Origin: Rhodoferax sp.
GTDB taxonomy: Bacteria > Pseudomonadota > Gammaproteobacteria > Burkholderiales > Burkholderiaceae_C
Reading direction: 5' to 3'
Length of the DNA stretch: 64,000 bases
Assembly (NCBI RefSeq): GCF_028688795.1
Contig: NZ_JAQTXM010000024.1
Coordinates: 21,298-85,297, forward strand
Below the pieces are notes generated by a model. It saw nothing but the letters and a program-made list of their open reading frames with translations, made no database searches and was not told where the DNA came from. Position numbers and translations under genes: made by a program. Every line of letters begins with the position of its first letter. Positions within the stretch are counted from its first letter, which is position 1. Positions 44,936-55,325 of the stretch are shown here, in pieces.

Positions 44936-45304
44936 ATGGCAAAACTTATTATGGTTGTAGACGACTCCGCCTCCATGCGGCGGGTGATCGGTATTGCTCT
45001 CAAGGGAGCTGGCTACGACATCATCGAAGGCTGCGACGGCAAAGACGCCCTGGGCAAACTCACCGGGCAAAAAGTGCACATGATCATCAGCGACGTGAAC
45101 ATGCCGGTGATGGATGGCATTGCGTTTCTGAAAGCTGTCAAGCAAATGCCGGCCTACAAGTTCACCCCGGTCATCATGCTCACCACTGAATCTGCCGAAG
45201 AAAAAAAGCGCGAAGGCCAGGCTGCTGGCGCCCGTGCCTGGGTGGTGAAACCGTTTCAGCCTGAACAACTTGTGAACGCCGTGCAACGGCTGTGCTTGCC
45301 ATGA
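44936..45304 (+). CDS. cheY: CheY-like response regulator
   Basis: A 122-residue receiver: MVVDDSASMRRVIGIAL (acidic pair), Asp in HMIISDVNMPVMDG, Thr in VIMLTTESAEE and Lys in AWVVKPFQPEQL. This is the single-domain CheY plan with a typical chemotaxis-class EAAAxxGA-like helix (REGQAAGARAW). Likely phosphorylated by the CheA encoded downstream; the output may be flagella, pili or other. It overlaps the STAS gene by 4 bp. Confidence 0.93.
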   Translation: MAKLIMVVDDSASMRRVIGIALKGAGYDIIEGCDGKDALGKLTGQKVHMIISDVNMPVMDGIAFLKAVKQMPAYKFTPVIMLTTESAEEKKREGQAAGARAWVVKPFQPEQLVNAVQRLCLP

Positions 45305-45609
45305 GCCAGAACATTTTAAAAATCGAAGGCGAGCTCACCATTTTTCGCGCCATGGAGCTCAAGCCGGTCATCTTGGCAACCCCGCCAATCGCTGTCATCG
45401 ACCTCTCCGGCGTCACTGATCTTGACTGCGCCGGCGTGCAATTGCTGATGTTGGCCAAGAAAACGGCTTTGGCGCAGCAGCGCGATGTCCAGCTCACCGG
45501 CCACAGCCCAGCGGTGATTGAGGTGTTTGAGCAGCTCAATGTGGCCGCCTATTTTGGCGACCATTTGGTAATGGACTCACGCACCCAAACCGCCACATCA
45601 AGGAGCTGA
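45301..45609 (+). CDS. STAS-domain protein
   Basis: A 102-residue single STAS domain (IAVIDLSGVTDLDCAGVQLL). In anti-sigma antagonists the D-S/T-A-G position is phosphorylated; here it is Cys43 (D-C-A-G), so Ser/Thr phosphorylation at this site is not possible. STAS proteins occur in some chemosensory operons, including alternative-function systems. ATG at 45301 overlaps cheY; cheA follows 1 bp after the stop. A docking role is inference. Confidence 0.85.
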   Translation: MSQNILKIEGELTIFRAMELKPVILATPPIAVIDLSGVTDLDCAGVQLLMLAKKTALAQQRDVQLTGHSPAVIEVFEQLNVAAYFGDHLVMDSRTQTATSRS

Positions 45610-45610
45610 C

Positions 45611-47788
45611 ATGGATCTGGATCTGGACGACGCACTGGAGATGTTCATTGTTGAATGTCGTGAACTCCTCGAAGACATGGAAACCGCGCTGCTGGCAGTA
45701 GAGGGCGCCGCTGATAAATCCGAGATGGTCAACGCCATCTTTCGTGCCGCGCACACCATCAAGGGCTCTAGCGGCCTGTTCAGCCTGGACCATGTGGTGG
45801 CCTTTACCCATGTGGTGGAAAGCGTGCTCGACAAGGTGCGTGGCGGCAAGCTGGAACTGGCCGACAAGCTGGAACTGGCCGACAAGCTGGTGGTGCTGCT
45901 GCTGGCCTGCTGCGACCATATTGGTGCGCTGGTTGAAGGTGTGGCCGGTGGCGAACACGCCGGCACGCCTGAGCTGCTGGCACAGGGCGAGCCGCTCATT
46001 GCCCAGTTGCGCACCTATCTGGAGGTGCCCAAGGCCCAAGCTGCGCCAACGTCTGACGCGCGCAACGTGCCCACCGCCGACACCGAGCAGGTGCAGCGCA
46101 TCAAGGGCAACATCGTGGGTGCCAACCACTGGCACATCTCGGTGCGTTTTGGGCCAGATGTGCTTCGCAATGGCATGGACCCGCTGTCGTTCATTCGTTA
46201 CCTGGGCACCATGGGCCAGATTTCTGCCATTGAGACCATCGCAGATGCGCTGCCCGATGCCGAGCACATGGACCCCGAGTTGTGCTACCTGGGTTTTGAG
46301 ATGGCGTTTCAGACCGAGGTGGACAAGGCGGCCATCGAGAAAGTGTTTGAGTTTGTGCGCGACGACTGCCGCCTGGTGATCTTGCCGCCGCACAGCCTGA
46401 TCACTGAATACATCAGCCTGATCAACTTGCAGCAGGGTGAAGCGGCGCGCTTGGGCGACATGCTGGTGCGCTGCGGCACGCTCAGCCCGCAAGAGCTGGA
46501 CATGGCGCTGGACACCCAGTCGGACACCCCCGCCAAACCCATTGGCACCATTCTGGTCGAGCAAGGCTCGGTGCAACCGGAGGTGGTAGAGGCGGCGCTG
46601 AGCAAGCAAAAGCAGGTCAAGGAAACCGGCGCGGCCGAGAGCAAGTCCATCCGCGTGGATGCCGACAAGCTTGACCAGCTGATCAATCTGGTGGGTGAGC
46701 TGATCATTGCCGGGGCCAGCGTCAACCTGATTGCGCACCGCTCAAAGGTGATTGAGCTGACCGAGTCCACCTCAAAATTAGCCACCTTGGTGGAAGAGGT
46801 GCGCGACAGTGCGCTGCAACTGCGCATGGTGCGCATTGGTGCCACCTTCAGCCGCTTCCAGCGCGTGGTACATGACGTGTCGCGCGACCTGGGCAAAGAC
46901 ATTTGTCTGGAGATTGACGGTGAAGACACCGAGCTTGACAAAACCGTGGTCGAGAAAATTGGCGACCCCCTGATGCACCTGGTGCGCAACAGCATGGACC
47001 ACGGCATTGAGAGCGCCGAGGTGCGCGCCGCGCGTGGCAAGCCGGTGCAGGGCACTTTGAAGCTCAACGCGTTTCATGACAGTGGCGCAATTGTTATCAC
47101 CGTGCAGGACGATGGCGGTGGCCTCAAGCGCGAAAAAATCCTGGCCAAAGCCATTGAGCGCGGCTTGGTCGAAGCGGGTCACCACATGAGCGATACCGAG
47201 GTTTATGCATTGATCTTCGAGCCCGGCTTTTCTACGGCAGAGAAGGTCACCAACCTCTCTGGCCGCGGTGTCGGGCTGGATGTGGTCAAGCGCAACATCA
47301 CCGCCTTGCGCGGCACGGTCGGCCTGACCAGTGAAGAAGGTGTAGGTACCACGGTGACGGTGCGCCTGCCACTCACGCTGGCCATCATCGACGGCTTTTT
47401 GGTGGGCGTAGACAAATCGGTGTACGCCATTCCGCTCGACATGATCGAAGAGTGTGTGGCCTACAGCGCAGAGCCTGGCCATGACTACACCAACCTGCGC
47501 GGCGAGGTGTTGCCTTTCATCCGCATTCGTGAGTTGTTTTCGGTGCCGGGCAAGCCCGCCAAAGGCGAAAACATTGTGGTGCTCAAACATGCCGGGCAAA
47601 AAGCCGGGCTGGTGGTGGACACCTTGCTGGGCGAGTTTCAGACCGTGATCAAACCGCTGGGGCAAATGTTTGCGCAAAGCAAGTGCATCAGCGGCTCAAC
47701 GATCTTGGGCAGTGGTGATGTGGCCTTGATTCTGGATGTGCCGCAGCTGGTGCGCCAGGCCATGGTGAAGACAGGGCAGCCGCAGTAA
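45611..47788 (+). CDS. cheA: Chemotaxis histidine kinase CheA with MshEN-like insert
   Basis: A 725-residue CheA. Hpt domain with His48 ([14 protein letters not shown]), a middle domain (about 140-255), then a tandem motif [10 protein letters not shown].. (280-303) and [10 protein letters not shown].. (310-333) matching the MshEN c-di-GMP-binding pattern, then dimerisation ([14 protein letters not shown]), HATPase ([31 protein letters not shown]) and a CheW-like domain. A perfect 18-bp tandem duplication (45848-45883) gives KLELAD twice. The kinase would phosphorylate CheY and CheB; c-di-GMP control is hypothesis. Confidence 0.92.
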   Translation: MDLDLDDALEMFIVECRELLEDMETALLAVEGAADKSEMVNAIFRAAHTIKGSSGLFSLDHVVAFTHVVESVLDKVRGGKLELADKLELADKLVVLLLACCDHIGALVEGVAGGEHAGTPELLAQGEPLIAQLRTYLEVPKAQAAPTSDARNVPTADTEQVQRIKGNIVGANHWHISVRFGPDVLRNGMDPLSFIRYLGTMGQISAIETIADALPDAEHMDPELCYLGFEMAFQTEVDKAAIEKVFEFVRDDCRLVILPPHSLITEYISLINLQQGEAARLGDMLVRCGTLSPQELDMALDTQSDTPAKPIGTILVEQGSVQPEVVEAALSKQKQVKETGAAESKSIRVDADKLDQLINLVGELIIAGASVNLIAHRSKVIELTESTSKLATLVEEVRDSALQLRMVRIGATFSRFQRVVHDVSRDLGKDICLEIDGEDTELDKTVVEKIGDPLMHLVRNSMDHGIESAEVRAARGKPVQGTLKLNAFHDSGAIVITVQDDGGGLKREKILAKAIERGLVEAGHHMSDTEVYALIFEPGFSTAEKVTNLSGRGVGLDVVKRNITALRGTVGLTSEEGVGTTVTVRLPLTLAIIDGFLVGVDKSVYAIPLDMIEECVAYSAEPGHDYTNLRGEVLPFIRIRELFSVPGKPAKGENIVVLKHAGQKAGLVVDTLLGEFQTVIKPLGQMFAQSKCISGSTILGSGDVALILDVPQLVRQAMVKTGQPQ

Positions 47789-47855
47789 CCGCGTGCGGTC
47801 ATGGTTGAGATCATTATTTTTTAGATTTTTTCGTTCTATTACTAAGGGGTATGAC

Positions 47856-49514
47856 ATGTTTGCAAACATGAAGATTGGCGTCAGACTGGCCATTGGCTTT
47901 GGTGTGACCTTGTTGTTGTTGATTGTGATTGCGGTCATCAGTGTGACCCGGCTCGGGGCGCTCAACAGCGAAATCGAAAATATCATCAACGACAAGTACC
48001 CGAAAACCATTGATGCGATCGACATCATTCGGGCCATGAACCAGGTGGCCCAACTCAACCGCAACCTGCTTTTGATCACTGACCCGGCTGAAACGCAAAA
48101 GCAAATGGTGCGTATGGTTGATCAACGGAAAATCATCTCTGATAACGTCGACAAGCTGGACAAGACCATCACGTCGGATGAAGGCAAAAAGCTGCTGGGC
48201 GACATGAAAGACACCCGCACAAAATATGTCGCCGAACTTGAAAAATTCACTGGCATGGTGCAGCGCGGCGAGCGTGAGCCAGCGCTGAAACTGCTTTATG
48301 GCGAGATGCGCCCTGTGACGGACAACTACACCGGTGCCATTCGCAAGCTCGTTGACTTTCAGGATGCGCTGATGGTCAAGACTGGCAAAGACGCCGATGC
48401 GATGGCGGACTCAGCCTCAAACCTGTTGATGATTTTGTCGGTGGCTGCTGCCATCATGGCCATCTTGACCGGCTGGATCATTACCCGCAGCGTGCTCAAG
48501 CAGCTCGGTGGCGAGCCAGACTATGCCCGTGACATGGTGGTCAGACTCTCTGAGGGTGACCTGACGATGAAGCTGGAGACAAAGGCCAAGGACAATTCCA
48601 GCTTGCTGTTTGCCATGAAAACCATGGTTGAAAAACTCAACCAGGTGGTGACAGATGTCAACGGTGGTGCCCAAGCGCTGGCCAGCGCATCTGAAGAGGT
48701 GAGCGCCACCGCCCAATCTCTTAGCCAGGCCGCCAGCGAGCAGGCAGCAGGGGTGGAGGAAACCAGTGCGTCGATTGAGCAAATGACCAGCAGCATTGCG
48801 CAAAACACCGAAAACGCCAAGATCACCGACGGCATGGCCAGCAAGGCTGCCAACGACGCCGTCAGCGGTGGCGAGGCGGTGAACGCCACGGTAGAAGCCA
48901 TGAAACAGATCGCCAAGAAGATCGGTATCATTGACGACATTGCCGCCCAAACCAACCTGTTGGCCTTGAACGCCGCCATTGAAGCCGCCCGCGCTGGCGA
49001 ACACGGCAAGGGTTTTGCCGTGGTGGCCGCTGAAGTGCGCAAACTGGCTGAACGCAGCCAAATCGCCGCCCAAGAAATTGGTGAAGTGGCGGGCAACAGC
49101 GTCGAGTTGGCCGAGAAAGCCGGCAGATTGCTCGCCGAGATCGTGCCCAACATTCGCAAGACCAGCGACTTGGTGCAAGAAATCACGGCGGCATCCACCG
49201 AGCAGTCCAGTGGCGTGGGTCAGATCAACTCAGCCGTAGGCCAACTCAACACCACCACCCAACAAAACGCATCAAGTTCTGAAGAACTGGCGGCCACAAG
49301 TGAAGAAATGAGTAGCCAGGCCGAGCAGTTGCAACAAACCATGAGTTTCTTCAAACTTGACAATTCGGGCCATGCGGCATCCTCCGGGTTTGCAGTGCGC
49401 AAGAGCACCGCCAGTGGCAAAAAAGCCGTTGCGCCAAAGGCGCCCAAATCCAGTCTCAAAGTGACGCAAGCGGCCAGCTCGGAACTGGATGAATCCCAGT
49501 TCACCAAGTTTTAA
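47856..49514 (+). CDS. Methyl-accepting chemotaxis protein (4HB sensor)
   Basis: A 552-residue receptor: TM1 (about 8-30), a periplasmic four-helix-bundle domain (about 31-188), TM2 (about 190-212), a HAMP-like segment starting LGGEPDYAR, and a cytoplasmic signalling domain with [20 protein letters not shown]. It ends in the tail [12 protein letters not shown] at 47856 has AAGGGG 8 bases upstream. It is the first of three receptors alternating with cheW, and its signalling half is nearly identical to the next two. Confidence 0.92.
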   Translation: MFANMKIGVRLAIGFGVTLLLLIVIAVISVTRLGALNSEIENIINDKYPKTIDAIDIIRAMNQVAQLNRNLLLITDPAETQKQMVRMVDQRKIISDNVDKLDKTITSDEGKKLLGDMKDTRTKYVAELEKFTGMVQRGEREPALKLLYGEMRPVTDNYTGAIRKLVDFQDALMVKTGKDADAMADSASNLLMILSVAAAIMAILTGWIITRSVLKQLGGEPDYARDMVVRLSEGDLTMKLETKAKDNSSLLFAMKTMVEKLNQVVTDVNGGAQALASASEEVSATAQSLSQAASEQAAGVEETSASIEQMTSSIAQNTENAKITDGMASKAANDAVSGGEAVNATVEAMKQIAKKIGIIDDIAAQTNLLALNAAIEAARAGEHGKGFAVVAAEVRKLAERSQIAAQEIGEVAGNSVELAEKAGRLLAEIVPNIRKTSDLVQEITAASTEQSSGVGQINSAVGQLNTTTQQNASSSEELAATSEEMSSQAEQLQQTMSFFKLDNSGHAASSGFAVRKSTASGKKAVAPKAPKSSLKVTQAASSELDESQFTKF

Positions 49515-49526
49515 GCGAGGTCTGCC

Positions 49527-50090
49527 ATGAACGCACTGGTCAAATCCGACAAACAAACGTCGACCAAACAAGTGGCAACGCAGACTGCAGTGGAAGCCAA
49601 GCAGTACCTGACCTTCATGCTGGGGGGTGAAATGTTCTCCATCAGCATCCTGTGCATCAAGGAGATCATCTGGTACGCCAACCTCACGGAGGTGCCGATG
49701 ATGCCCGCGTGTATTCGTGGTGTGATCAACCTGCGTGGTGCGGTGGTGCCGGTGATGGACCTGTCCAACCGTTTTGGCAAGGCCAGCACGCCGGTCATTA
49801 AAAGCAGTTGCATCGTGATTGTGGAGGTGCCTACGGCCACCGAGGGTGAACACCAGAACATGGGTGTGGTGGTGGACTCGGTGCAGGCCGTGCTTGAAAT
49901 CCCCACCAGTGAGATTGAGCCCGCGCCCAGCTTCGGCGCCAAGATTCGCCCCGATTTTATTGAAGGCATAGCCAAGGTGAATGGCAAATTTGTGATTTTG
50001 CTTAACGTCGCCAAGGTGCTGTCGATGGAAGAAATCGGCCAGATGGGGCAAGTGGCCGCACAGGCTGATGTGGTGGCCAGCGCGGGTTGA
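49527..50090 (+). CDS. cheW: CheW coupling protein, copy 1
   Basis: A 187-residue CheW (YLTFMLGGEMFSISILCIKE; IRGVINLRGAVVPVMDL; EIEPAPSFGAKIR). It links receptors to CheA. An N-terminal Ser/Thr/Gln-rich extension of about 20 residues is longer than in E. coli CheW. It lies 12 bp after the 4HB receptor. The core is nearly identical, in DNA as well, to the second copy at 51997. Confidence 0.93.
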   Translation: MNALVKSDKQTSTKQVATQTAVEAKQYLTFMLGGEMFSISILCIKEIIWYANLTEVPMMPACIRGVINLRGAVVPVMDLSNRFGKASTPVIKSSCIVIVEVPTATEGEHQNMGVVVDSVQAVLEIPTSEIEPAPSFGAKIRPDFIEGIAKVNGKFVILLNVAKVLSMEEIGQMGQVAAQADVVASAG

Positions 50091-50182
50091 TGACGGTACG
50101 GGGCAGAGCATTCACGCACGTGTAAGAGCAGTTTGAGTTATCACATTACAAAGGTGGGCGACAACATCGCCCCAAAAAAAAC

Positions 50183-51985
50183 ATGAAAAATCAACTGAAA
50201 CTCAAAAGCATCATTGCTTATTTTCTTATCGTTCTGGCTGTTTTTTCGGGTCTGACGCTGTGGGCCTTGCTGCGCAGTCTGGACGCACAGAGCCAGGTCA
50301 GTGCGGCCAATAGTGCGCGTTACCAGTCTTATCTGCTGGCTGACGAATTGCGGCAAAGCTCAGACGACCTGACACGCTTGGCCCGCACCTATGTGGTCAC
50401 GGGTGATCCCTCGTACGAAAAACAATACTTTGAAATTCTCGACATCCGCAATGGCAAGAAGGCGCGCCCGAAAAATCCTGAACGCATCTATTGGGACTTT
50501 GTGGCGGCTGGCAACAGCAAGCCAAGTCCTGATGGGGACACCGCAGCCTTGCTGGACCTGATGAAGCAAGCCGGCTTCTCGGAACAAGAACTGGGAAAAC
50601 TCCAGGAAGCCGCTGCCAATTCCGATGGCTTGGTCAAGGCTGAAACCATTGCCATGTTCGCTGTCAAAGGCTTGTATGACGACGGCACGGGCCAATTTAC
50701 CAAGAAGGGCGAACCTGATCTGGAGTTGGCCCGAAAAATGACCCATGACACGGTGTATCACCAGAACAAAGCCAAGATCATGAAGCCGGTCAATGACTTT
50801 TTAGAGCAGCTTGACAACCGCACCGGTCAGGCCGTGGTGGCGGCAGAGCGTGGCGCGCAAACGGCGTTCCAGTTGACGCTTGGCATGTTGATCCTCTCGT
50901 TTGTGGTGTCGGCGCTGGCGCTTTATCTGGCTTACCGTGGTTTGATGCGCCAACTCGGTGGCGAGCCAAGTTATGCCCGTGAGATGGTGGCCCGGTTGGC
51001 TGAAGGTGACCTGACCATGAAGCTCGATATTCAAGCCAAAGACAATTCCAGCTTGCTTTACGTGATGAAGGTCATGCTGGGCAAACTCTCGCAAGTGGTC
51101 AACGACGTCAACGGCGGTGCACAGGCGCTGGCCAGTGCCTCTGAAGAGGTGAGTGCCACGGCCCAGTCCCTGAGCCAGGCCGCCAGCGAACAGGCCGCCG
51201 GGGTTGAAGAAACCAGTGCCTCCATTGAGCAAATGACCAGCAGCATTGCGCAAAACACCGAAAACGCCAAGATCACCGACGGCATGGCCAGCAAGGCTGC
51301 CATTGATGCGGTTGACGGTGGCGAGGCAGTGAACGCCACGGTAGAAGCCATGAAGCAAATTGCCAAGAAGATCGGCATCATTGACGACATTGCCGCGCAA
51401 ACCAATCTGCTGGCCCTGAACGCCGCGATTGAAGCCGCCAGAGCCGGTGAACACGGCAAGGGTTTTGCCGTGGTGGCCGCTGAAGTGCGCAAACTCGCTG
51501 AGCGCAGCCAGGTGGCGGCGCAAGAAATTGGCGAAGTGGCAGGCAGCAGCGTGGCGCTGGCTGAGAAAGCGGGCCGCTTGCTGGCTGAGATCGTGCCCAA
51601 CATCCGCAAGACCTCAGACCTGGTGCAAGAGATCACGGCAGCCAGCACCGAGCAAAGCAATGGTGTCGGCCAGATCAATGCCGCGGTGGGGCAGCTGAGC
51701 CAGACCACCCAGCAAAACGCCTCGGCTTCCGAGGAACTGGCGGCAACCTCGGAAGAGATGAGCGGCCAGGCCGAGCAGCTGCAGCAAACCATGAGCTTCT
51801 TCAAGCTTGACGGCACGGGGCAGGGCAGCAGCGGTAGCTTTGCCATACACAAGAGTTCAGCCAGCAGCAAAAAACCGGTCACCGCCAAGGCAGCCACCAG
51901 CAAGCCAGCCACCAGCAAGCCAGCGGCTAGGCTGGCGCAACATTCAGGCACTGACCTGGATGAGTCACAGTTCACCAAGTTTTGA
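50183..51985 (+). CDS. Methyl-accepting chemotaxis protein, second copy
   Basis: A 600-residue receptor with TM1 (about 10-32), a periplasmic helical domain (about 33-230) different from the first receptor, TM2 (about 230-252), [15 protein letters not shown]-like segment and the shared signalling domain. The tail is LDESQFTKF, as in the first receptor, after a Ser/Ala/Thr/Lys-rich linker with small repeats ([10 protein letters not shown]). It is followed 11 bp later by the second cheW. The ligand is unknown. Confidence 0.92.
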   Translation: MKNQLKLKSIIAYFLIVLAVFSGLTLWALLRSLDAQSQVSAANSARYQSYLLADELRQSSDDLTRLARTYVVTGDPSYEKQYFEILDIRNGKKARPKNPERIYWDFVAAGNSKPSPDGDTAALLDLMKQAGFSEQELGKLQEAAANSDGLVKAETIAMFAVKGLYDDGTGQFTKKGEPDLELARKMTHDTVYHQNKAKIMKPVNDFLEQLDNRTGQAVVAAERGAQTAFQLTLGMLILSFVVSALALYLAYRGLMRQLGGEPSYAREMVARLAEGDLTMKLDIQAKDNSSLLYVMKVMLGKLSQVVNDVNGGAQALASASEEVSATAQSLSQAASEQAAGVEETSASIEQMTSSIAQNTENAKITDGMASKAAIDAVDGGEAVNATVEAMKQIAKKIGIIDDIAAQTNLLALNAAIEAARAGEHGKGFAVVAAEVRKLAERSQVAAQEIGEVAGSSVALAEKAGRLLAEIVPNIRKTSDLVQEITAASTEQSNGVGQINAAVGQLSQTTQQNASASEELAATSEEMSGQAEQLQQTMSFFKLDGTGQGSSGSFAIHKSSASSKKPVTAKAATSKPATSKPAARLAQHSGTDLDESQFTKF

Positions 51986-51996
51986 AGGGGCAGGAC

Positions 51997-52551
51997 ATGA
52001 ATGCACTGGTAAAAACTGACGCGCAGGCATCGCTTGCGCAACTGGCCGGAGCGGCCGCTGTCGAAAACAGGCAGTACCTGACCTTCAATCTGGGGGGCGA
52101 GATGTTCTCCATCAGCATTCTGTGTATCAAGGAAATCATCTGGTACGCCAACCTGACAGAAGTGCCGATGATGCCCGCGTGTATACGTGGTGTCATCAAC
52201 CTGCGCGGTGCAGTAGTGCCGGTGCTGGACTTGTCCAACCGCTTTGGCAAGCCCAGCACGCCAGTCATCAAAAGCAGCTGTATCGTGATTGTGGAAGTGC
52301 CCACGGCCATTGAGGGTGAACACCAGAACATGGGTGTGGTGGTGGACTCGGTGCAGGCCGTGCTTGAAATCCCCACCAGTGAGATCGAGCCCGCGCCCAG
52401 TTTTGGCGCCAAGATCCGCAGTGAGTTCATCGAAGGCATAGCCAAGGTGAATGGCAAATTTGTGATTTTGCTCAACGTCGCCCGGGTGTTGTCGATGGAA
52501 GAGATCGGGCAAATGGGGCAGTTGGGCGCAGTGGCCGAATCGGTGGCCTAG
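51997..52551 (+). CDS. cheW: CheW coupling protein, copy 2
   Basis: A 184-residue CheW paralogue. From the YLTFNLGGEMFSISILCIKE segment on it matches the first cheW almost residue for residue; differences cluster at the N-terminus and near KIRSEFIEG. ATG at 51997 is chosen over the TTG five codons upstream. Long stretches of DNA identity (such as 52318-52383 against 49848-49913) suggest recent duplication or gene conversion. Confidence 0.93.
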   Translation: MNALVKTDAQASLAQLAGAAAVENRQYLTFNLGGEMFSISILCIKEIIWYANLTEVPMMPACIRGVINLRGAVVPVLDLSNRFGKPSTPVIKSSCIVIVEVPTAIEGEHQNMGVVVDSVQAVLEIPTSEIEPAPSFGAKIRSEFIEGIAKVNGKFVILLNVARVLSMEEIGQMGQLGAVAESVA

Positions 52552-52584
52552 CCACACCCGGCCCAATACAACAGGGGAAACACC

Positions 52585-54444
52585 ATGAATTTTCTGAAGT
52601 CCATTGTCAGCAGACTGCTGCTGCTGGTGTCACTCCCCTTGCTGGCCTTGTTGGTGGCCGCTGGTTTGGGCTCTGCCAATGAATGGGGCAAGTACAAGAG
52701 TGCGAACGAGACCGCGTTGCTGATGCCAATGGCCGTGGCCTTGAGCGACGTGGTGCACAACCTGCAAATTGAGCGCGGCAGCAGCACCGGCTTTAGCACC
52801 TCGGGCGGCACAAAATTTGGCGACGTGGTGAGCAAACGCCGCGAAGTCACCGACAGCAGCATTGGGGTGTTGAAAAACGCCGCCCAGGCCGCACCAACTC
52901 TGGTGGCGCCGGCGCTGCAGCGCCTGGCAGACCTGGCCACCGCGCGGGCTGACATTTCGGCCCTGAAAAAAACCGGGCCACAAACCGCCTTGTATTACAC
53001 CGAGACCATCACGGCCTTGCTCAAATCGTTGGCAGCCATCAGCGTGCAAGACGTTGACCCATCGGTGGCGCGCAAGATGACGGCATTTTTTGCGCTGATC
53101 AAAGGCAAGGAATGGGCCGGCCAGGAGCGGGCTTTTTTAACCGGCATTTTTGTGTCTGACACCATCAACATGGCCCAGATGCAGGGGTTTATGGCGCGTT
53201 TGTACAAACAGGACACTAATTTTGAGGTGTTCCAGACCTACGCCACTGAGGCTGAGAAGCAGGCGTTTCAAGCCGTTGACCGGCAGCCTCACTCGAAAGA
53301 AGTGGGCCGAATGCGCCAACTGGTGTTGGAGAAAAACATGGCCGGCCAATACGGTGTGGCCAGCGAGGCCTGGTTTGACCAGTCGACCCAGCGCATTGAT
53401 GCCATTCGTTACATTGAGCAAGGCCTTTCAGGCGACATTTTGAAAACGGCGCAGGGTGGCGCGGTCAAGGCGTACCAAAATTTCCTCATCTATTTGGCCG
53501 CCACCTTGTTCTTTGTGGTCTTGACGTTGGTGTTTTCGTTTTTGATCATTCGTAACCTGTTGCGCGAACTCGGTGGTGAGCCCACCTACGCCACAGCGAT
53601 TGCCCAAGAGGTAGCGGCTGGGAACCTGACGCTGATGATTGCCATCAAACCCAACGACCAGAGCAGCTTGTTGTTTGCCCTGAAGTCGATGGTGGGCAAG
53701 TTGTCGCATGTGGTGAACGATGTGAACAGTGGTGCGCAAGCGCTGGCCAGCGCGTCGGATCAGATCAGCGCCACCGCGCAGTCTTTGAGCCAGGCCGCTA
53801 GCGAGCAGGCCGCCGGGGTTGAAGAAACCAGCGCCAGCATGGAGCAGATGACGGCAAGCATTGCCCAAAACACCGAAAACGCCAAAATGACCGACGGCAT
53901 GGCCAGCAAGGCCGCCAAAGACGCGGTAGATGGTGGGCTGGCCGTTGCCGCCACTGTGGAAGCCATGAAACAAATCGCCAAGAAGATCGGCATCATTGAT
54001 GACATTGCGGCACAAACCAATCTGCTGGCCTTGAACGCCGCCATTGAAGCCGCCAGAGCCGGTGAGCACGGCAAGGGCTTCGCGGTGGTGGCAGCAGAAG
54101 TGCGCAAACTGGCCGAGCGCAGCCAGGTGGCTGCCCAGGAGATTAGTGAAGTGGCAGGCAGCAGCGTGGCGCTGGCTGAAAAGGCGGGCAAATTGCTGGC
54201 TGACATTGTGCCCAACATCCGTAAAACATCTGATTTGGTGCAAGAGATCACAGCCGCTTCCACCGAGCAAACCAGCGGTGTCAGCCAGATCAATGCCGCG
54301 GTGGGACAGTTGAGCCAGACCACCCAGCAGAACGCCTCGGCGTCAGAGGAGTTGGCGGCAACCTCTGAAGAGATGAGTGGCCAGGCCGAGCAGTTGCAGC
54401 AGACCATGCGATTCTTCAGGATTGGCAGATCAGGTACTACTTAA
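52585..54444 (+). CDS. Methyl-accepting chemotaxis protein with NIT (nitrate/nitrite-sensing) domain
   Basis: A 619-residue receptor. The periplasmic part (about 30-295) matches a NIT domain: [19 protein letters not shown], then [12 protein letters not shown] and the [10 protein letters not shown] helix. NIT domains bind nitrate/nitrite in receptors and ANTAR proteins. TM2 lies near 295-320, then [11 protein letters not shown] and the shared signalling domain. Unlike the first two receptors it ends [11 protein letters not shown], without the ESQFTKF tail. The link to the nitrate operon is functional inference. Confidence 0.88.
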   Translation: MNFLKSIVSRLLLLVSLPLLALLVAAGLGSANEWGKYKSANETALLMPMAVALSDVVHNLQIERGSSTGFSTSGGTKFGDVVSKRREVTDSSIGVLKNAAQAAPTLVAPALQRLADLATARADISALKKTGPQTALYYTETITALLKSLAAISVQDVDPSVARKMTAFFALIKGKEWAGQERAFLTGIFVSDTINMAQMQGFMARLYKQDTNFEVFQTYATEAEKQAFQAVDRQPHSKEVGRMRQLVLEKNMAGQYGVASEAWFDQSTQRIDAIRYIEQGLSGDILKTAQGGAVKAYQNFLIYLAATLFFVVLTLVFSFLIIRNLLRELGGEPTYATAIAQEVAAGNLTLMIAIKPNDQSSLLFALKSMVGKLSHVVNDVNSGAQALASASDQISATAQSLSQAASEQAAGVEETSASMEQMTASIAQNTENAKMTDGMASKAAKDAVDGGLAVAATVEAMKQIAKKIGIIDDIAAQTNLLALNAAIEAARAGEHGKGFAVVAAEVRKLAERSQVAAQEISEVAGSSVALAEKAGKLLADIVPNIRKTSDLVQEITAASTEQTSGVSQINAAVGQLSQTTQQNASASEELAATSEEMSGQAEQLQQTMRFFRIGRSGTT

Positions 54445-54500
54445 AGCATAGCTACTAGCGCTTGTTTCATAAGGGCTAGAGGCATAAAATGCATATAAAA
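54441..54500 (-). repeat. Interspersed repeat copy 12 (mcp-cheR gap)
   Basis: On the minus strand: TTATGCCTCTAGCCCTTAT, then CAAGCGCTAGTAGCTAT. It fills the gap between the NIT receptor and cheR. Confidence 0.85.
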
Positions 54501-54514
54501 CTCAAGGACACACA

Positions 54515-55324
54515 TTGCAGGCCAATCCCATCACCGACGCTGAATTTGCGCAGTTTCAGCGTTTCATTTTTGACGCAGCAGGCATTTCGATGGCTGATGC
54601 CAAAAAGGCCCTGGTCACCGGGCGTTTGGGCAAGCGGTTGGCCGCGCACGGGCTTGACACCTTTGGCGCGTATTTCAAACTGCTCTCGGGCGGCCAGCAC
54701 CCTGAAGAGGTGCAGATCGCTGTCGACTTGCTGACCACCAACGAGACCTATTTTTTCAGGGAAATCAAGCACTTTGAATTCATGCGTACGCAGGTTTTGG
54801 CGGCGCGCAGCCGCACACAACCGTATCGGGTGTGGAGTGCTGCCAGCTCTAGCGGTGAAGAGGCTTACAGCATGGCCATGGTGTTGGCGGACTGCATGCA
54901 GACCACGCCGTGGGAAATTTTGGGCACCGACATCAGCACCCGGGTGATTGAGGGCGCGCGCCGTGCGCTGTATTCCATGGAGCGTGGCCGCCACATTCCG
55001 CCTGACTATTTGCGCCGCTTTTGTCGCAAGGGTGGTGGGCAGTATGAAGGGCACTTGTTGGTTGACGGCATGCTGCGCAACAAGGTGATGTTTCGCCACC
55101 TCAACCTCAACACGCCGTTGCCGCAGCTTGGCCAGTTCGACATGGTATTTTTGCGCAATGTGATGATTTATTTCAACAATGAGACCAAGCGCGAGGTGGT
55201 GGCGCGGGTGATCTCGACCATCAAGCCGGGCGGCTACTTTTGTATTGGGCATTCCGAGAGCTTGAATGACATCAGCTCGGCGGTGCAAATGGTGGCGCCT
55301 TCCATTTACCAAAAGCCGCTCTGA
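54515..55324 (+). CDS. cheR: Chemotaxis methyltransferase CheR
   Basis: A 269-residue SAM-dependent methyltransferase for receptor glutamates. Conserved: VDLLTTNETYFFREIKHFE (N-terminal domain end), VWSAASSSGEEAYSMAM (SAM site), ILGTDISTRVIEGA, and FDMVFLRNVMIYFNNET. TTG at 54515 is taken as start, preceded by AAGGACA; a shorter internal ATG is possible. CheD follows 1 bp after the stop. Confidence 0.94.
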   Translation: MQANPITDAEFAQFQRFIFDAAGISMADAKKALVTGRLGKRLAAHGLDTFGAYFKLLSGGQHPEEVQIAVDLLTTNETYFFREIKHFEFMRTQVLAARSRTQPYRVWSAASSSGEEAYSMAMVLADCMQTTPWEILGTDISTRVIEGARRALYSMERGRHIPPDYLRRFCRKGGGQYEGHLLVDGMLRNKVMFRHLNLNTPLPQLGQFDMVFLRNVMIYFNNETKREVVARVISTIKPGGYFCIGHSESLNDISSAVQMVAPSIYQKPL

Positions 55325-55325
55325 C

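Noticed and set aside
51058..52566. 502-codon open frame antisense to the second receptor and cheW
   Set aside because: It is Ala/Ser-rich with no recognisable domain; the opposite strand encodes clear MCP and CheW proteins.
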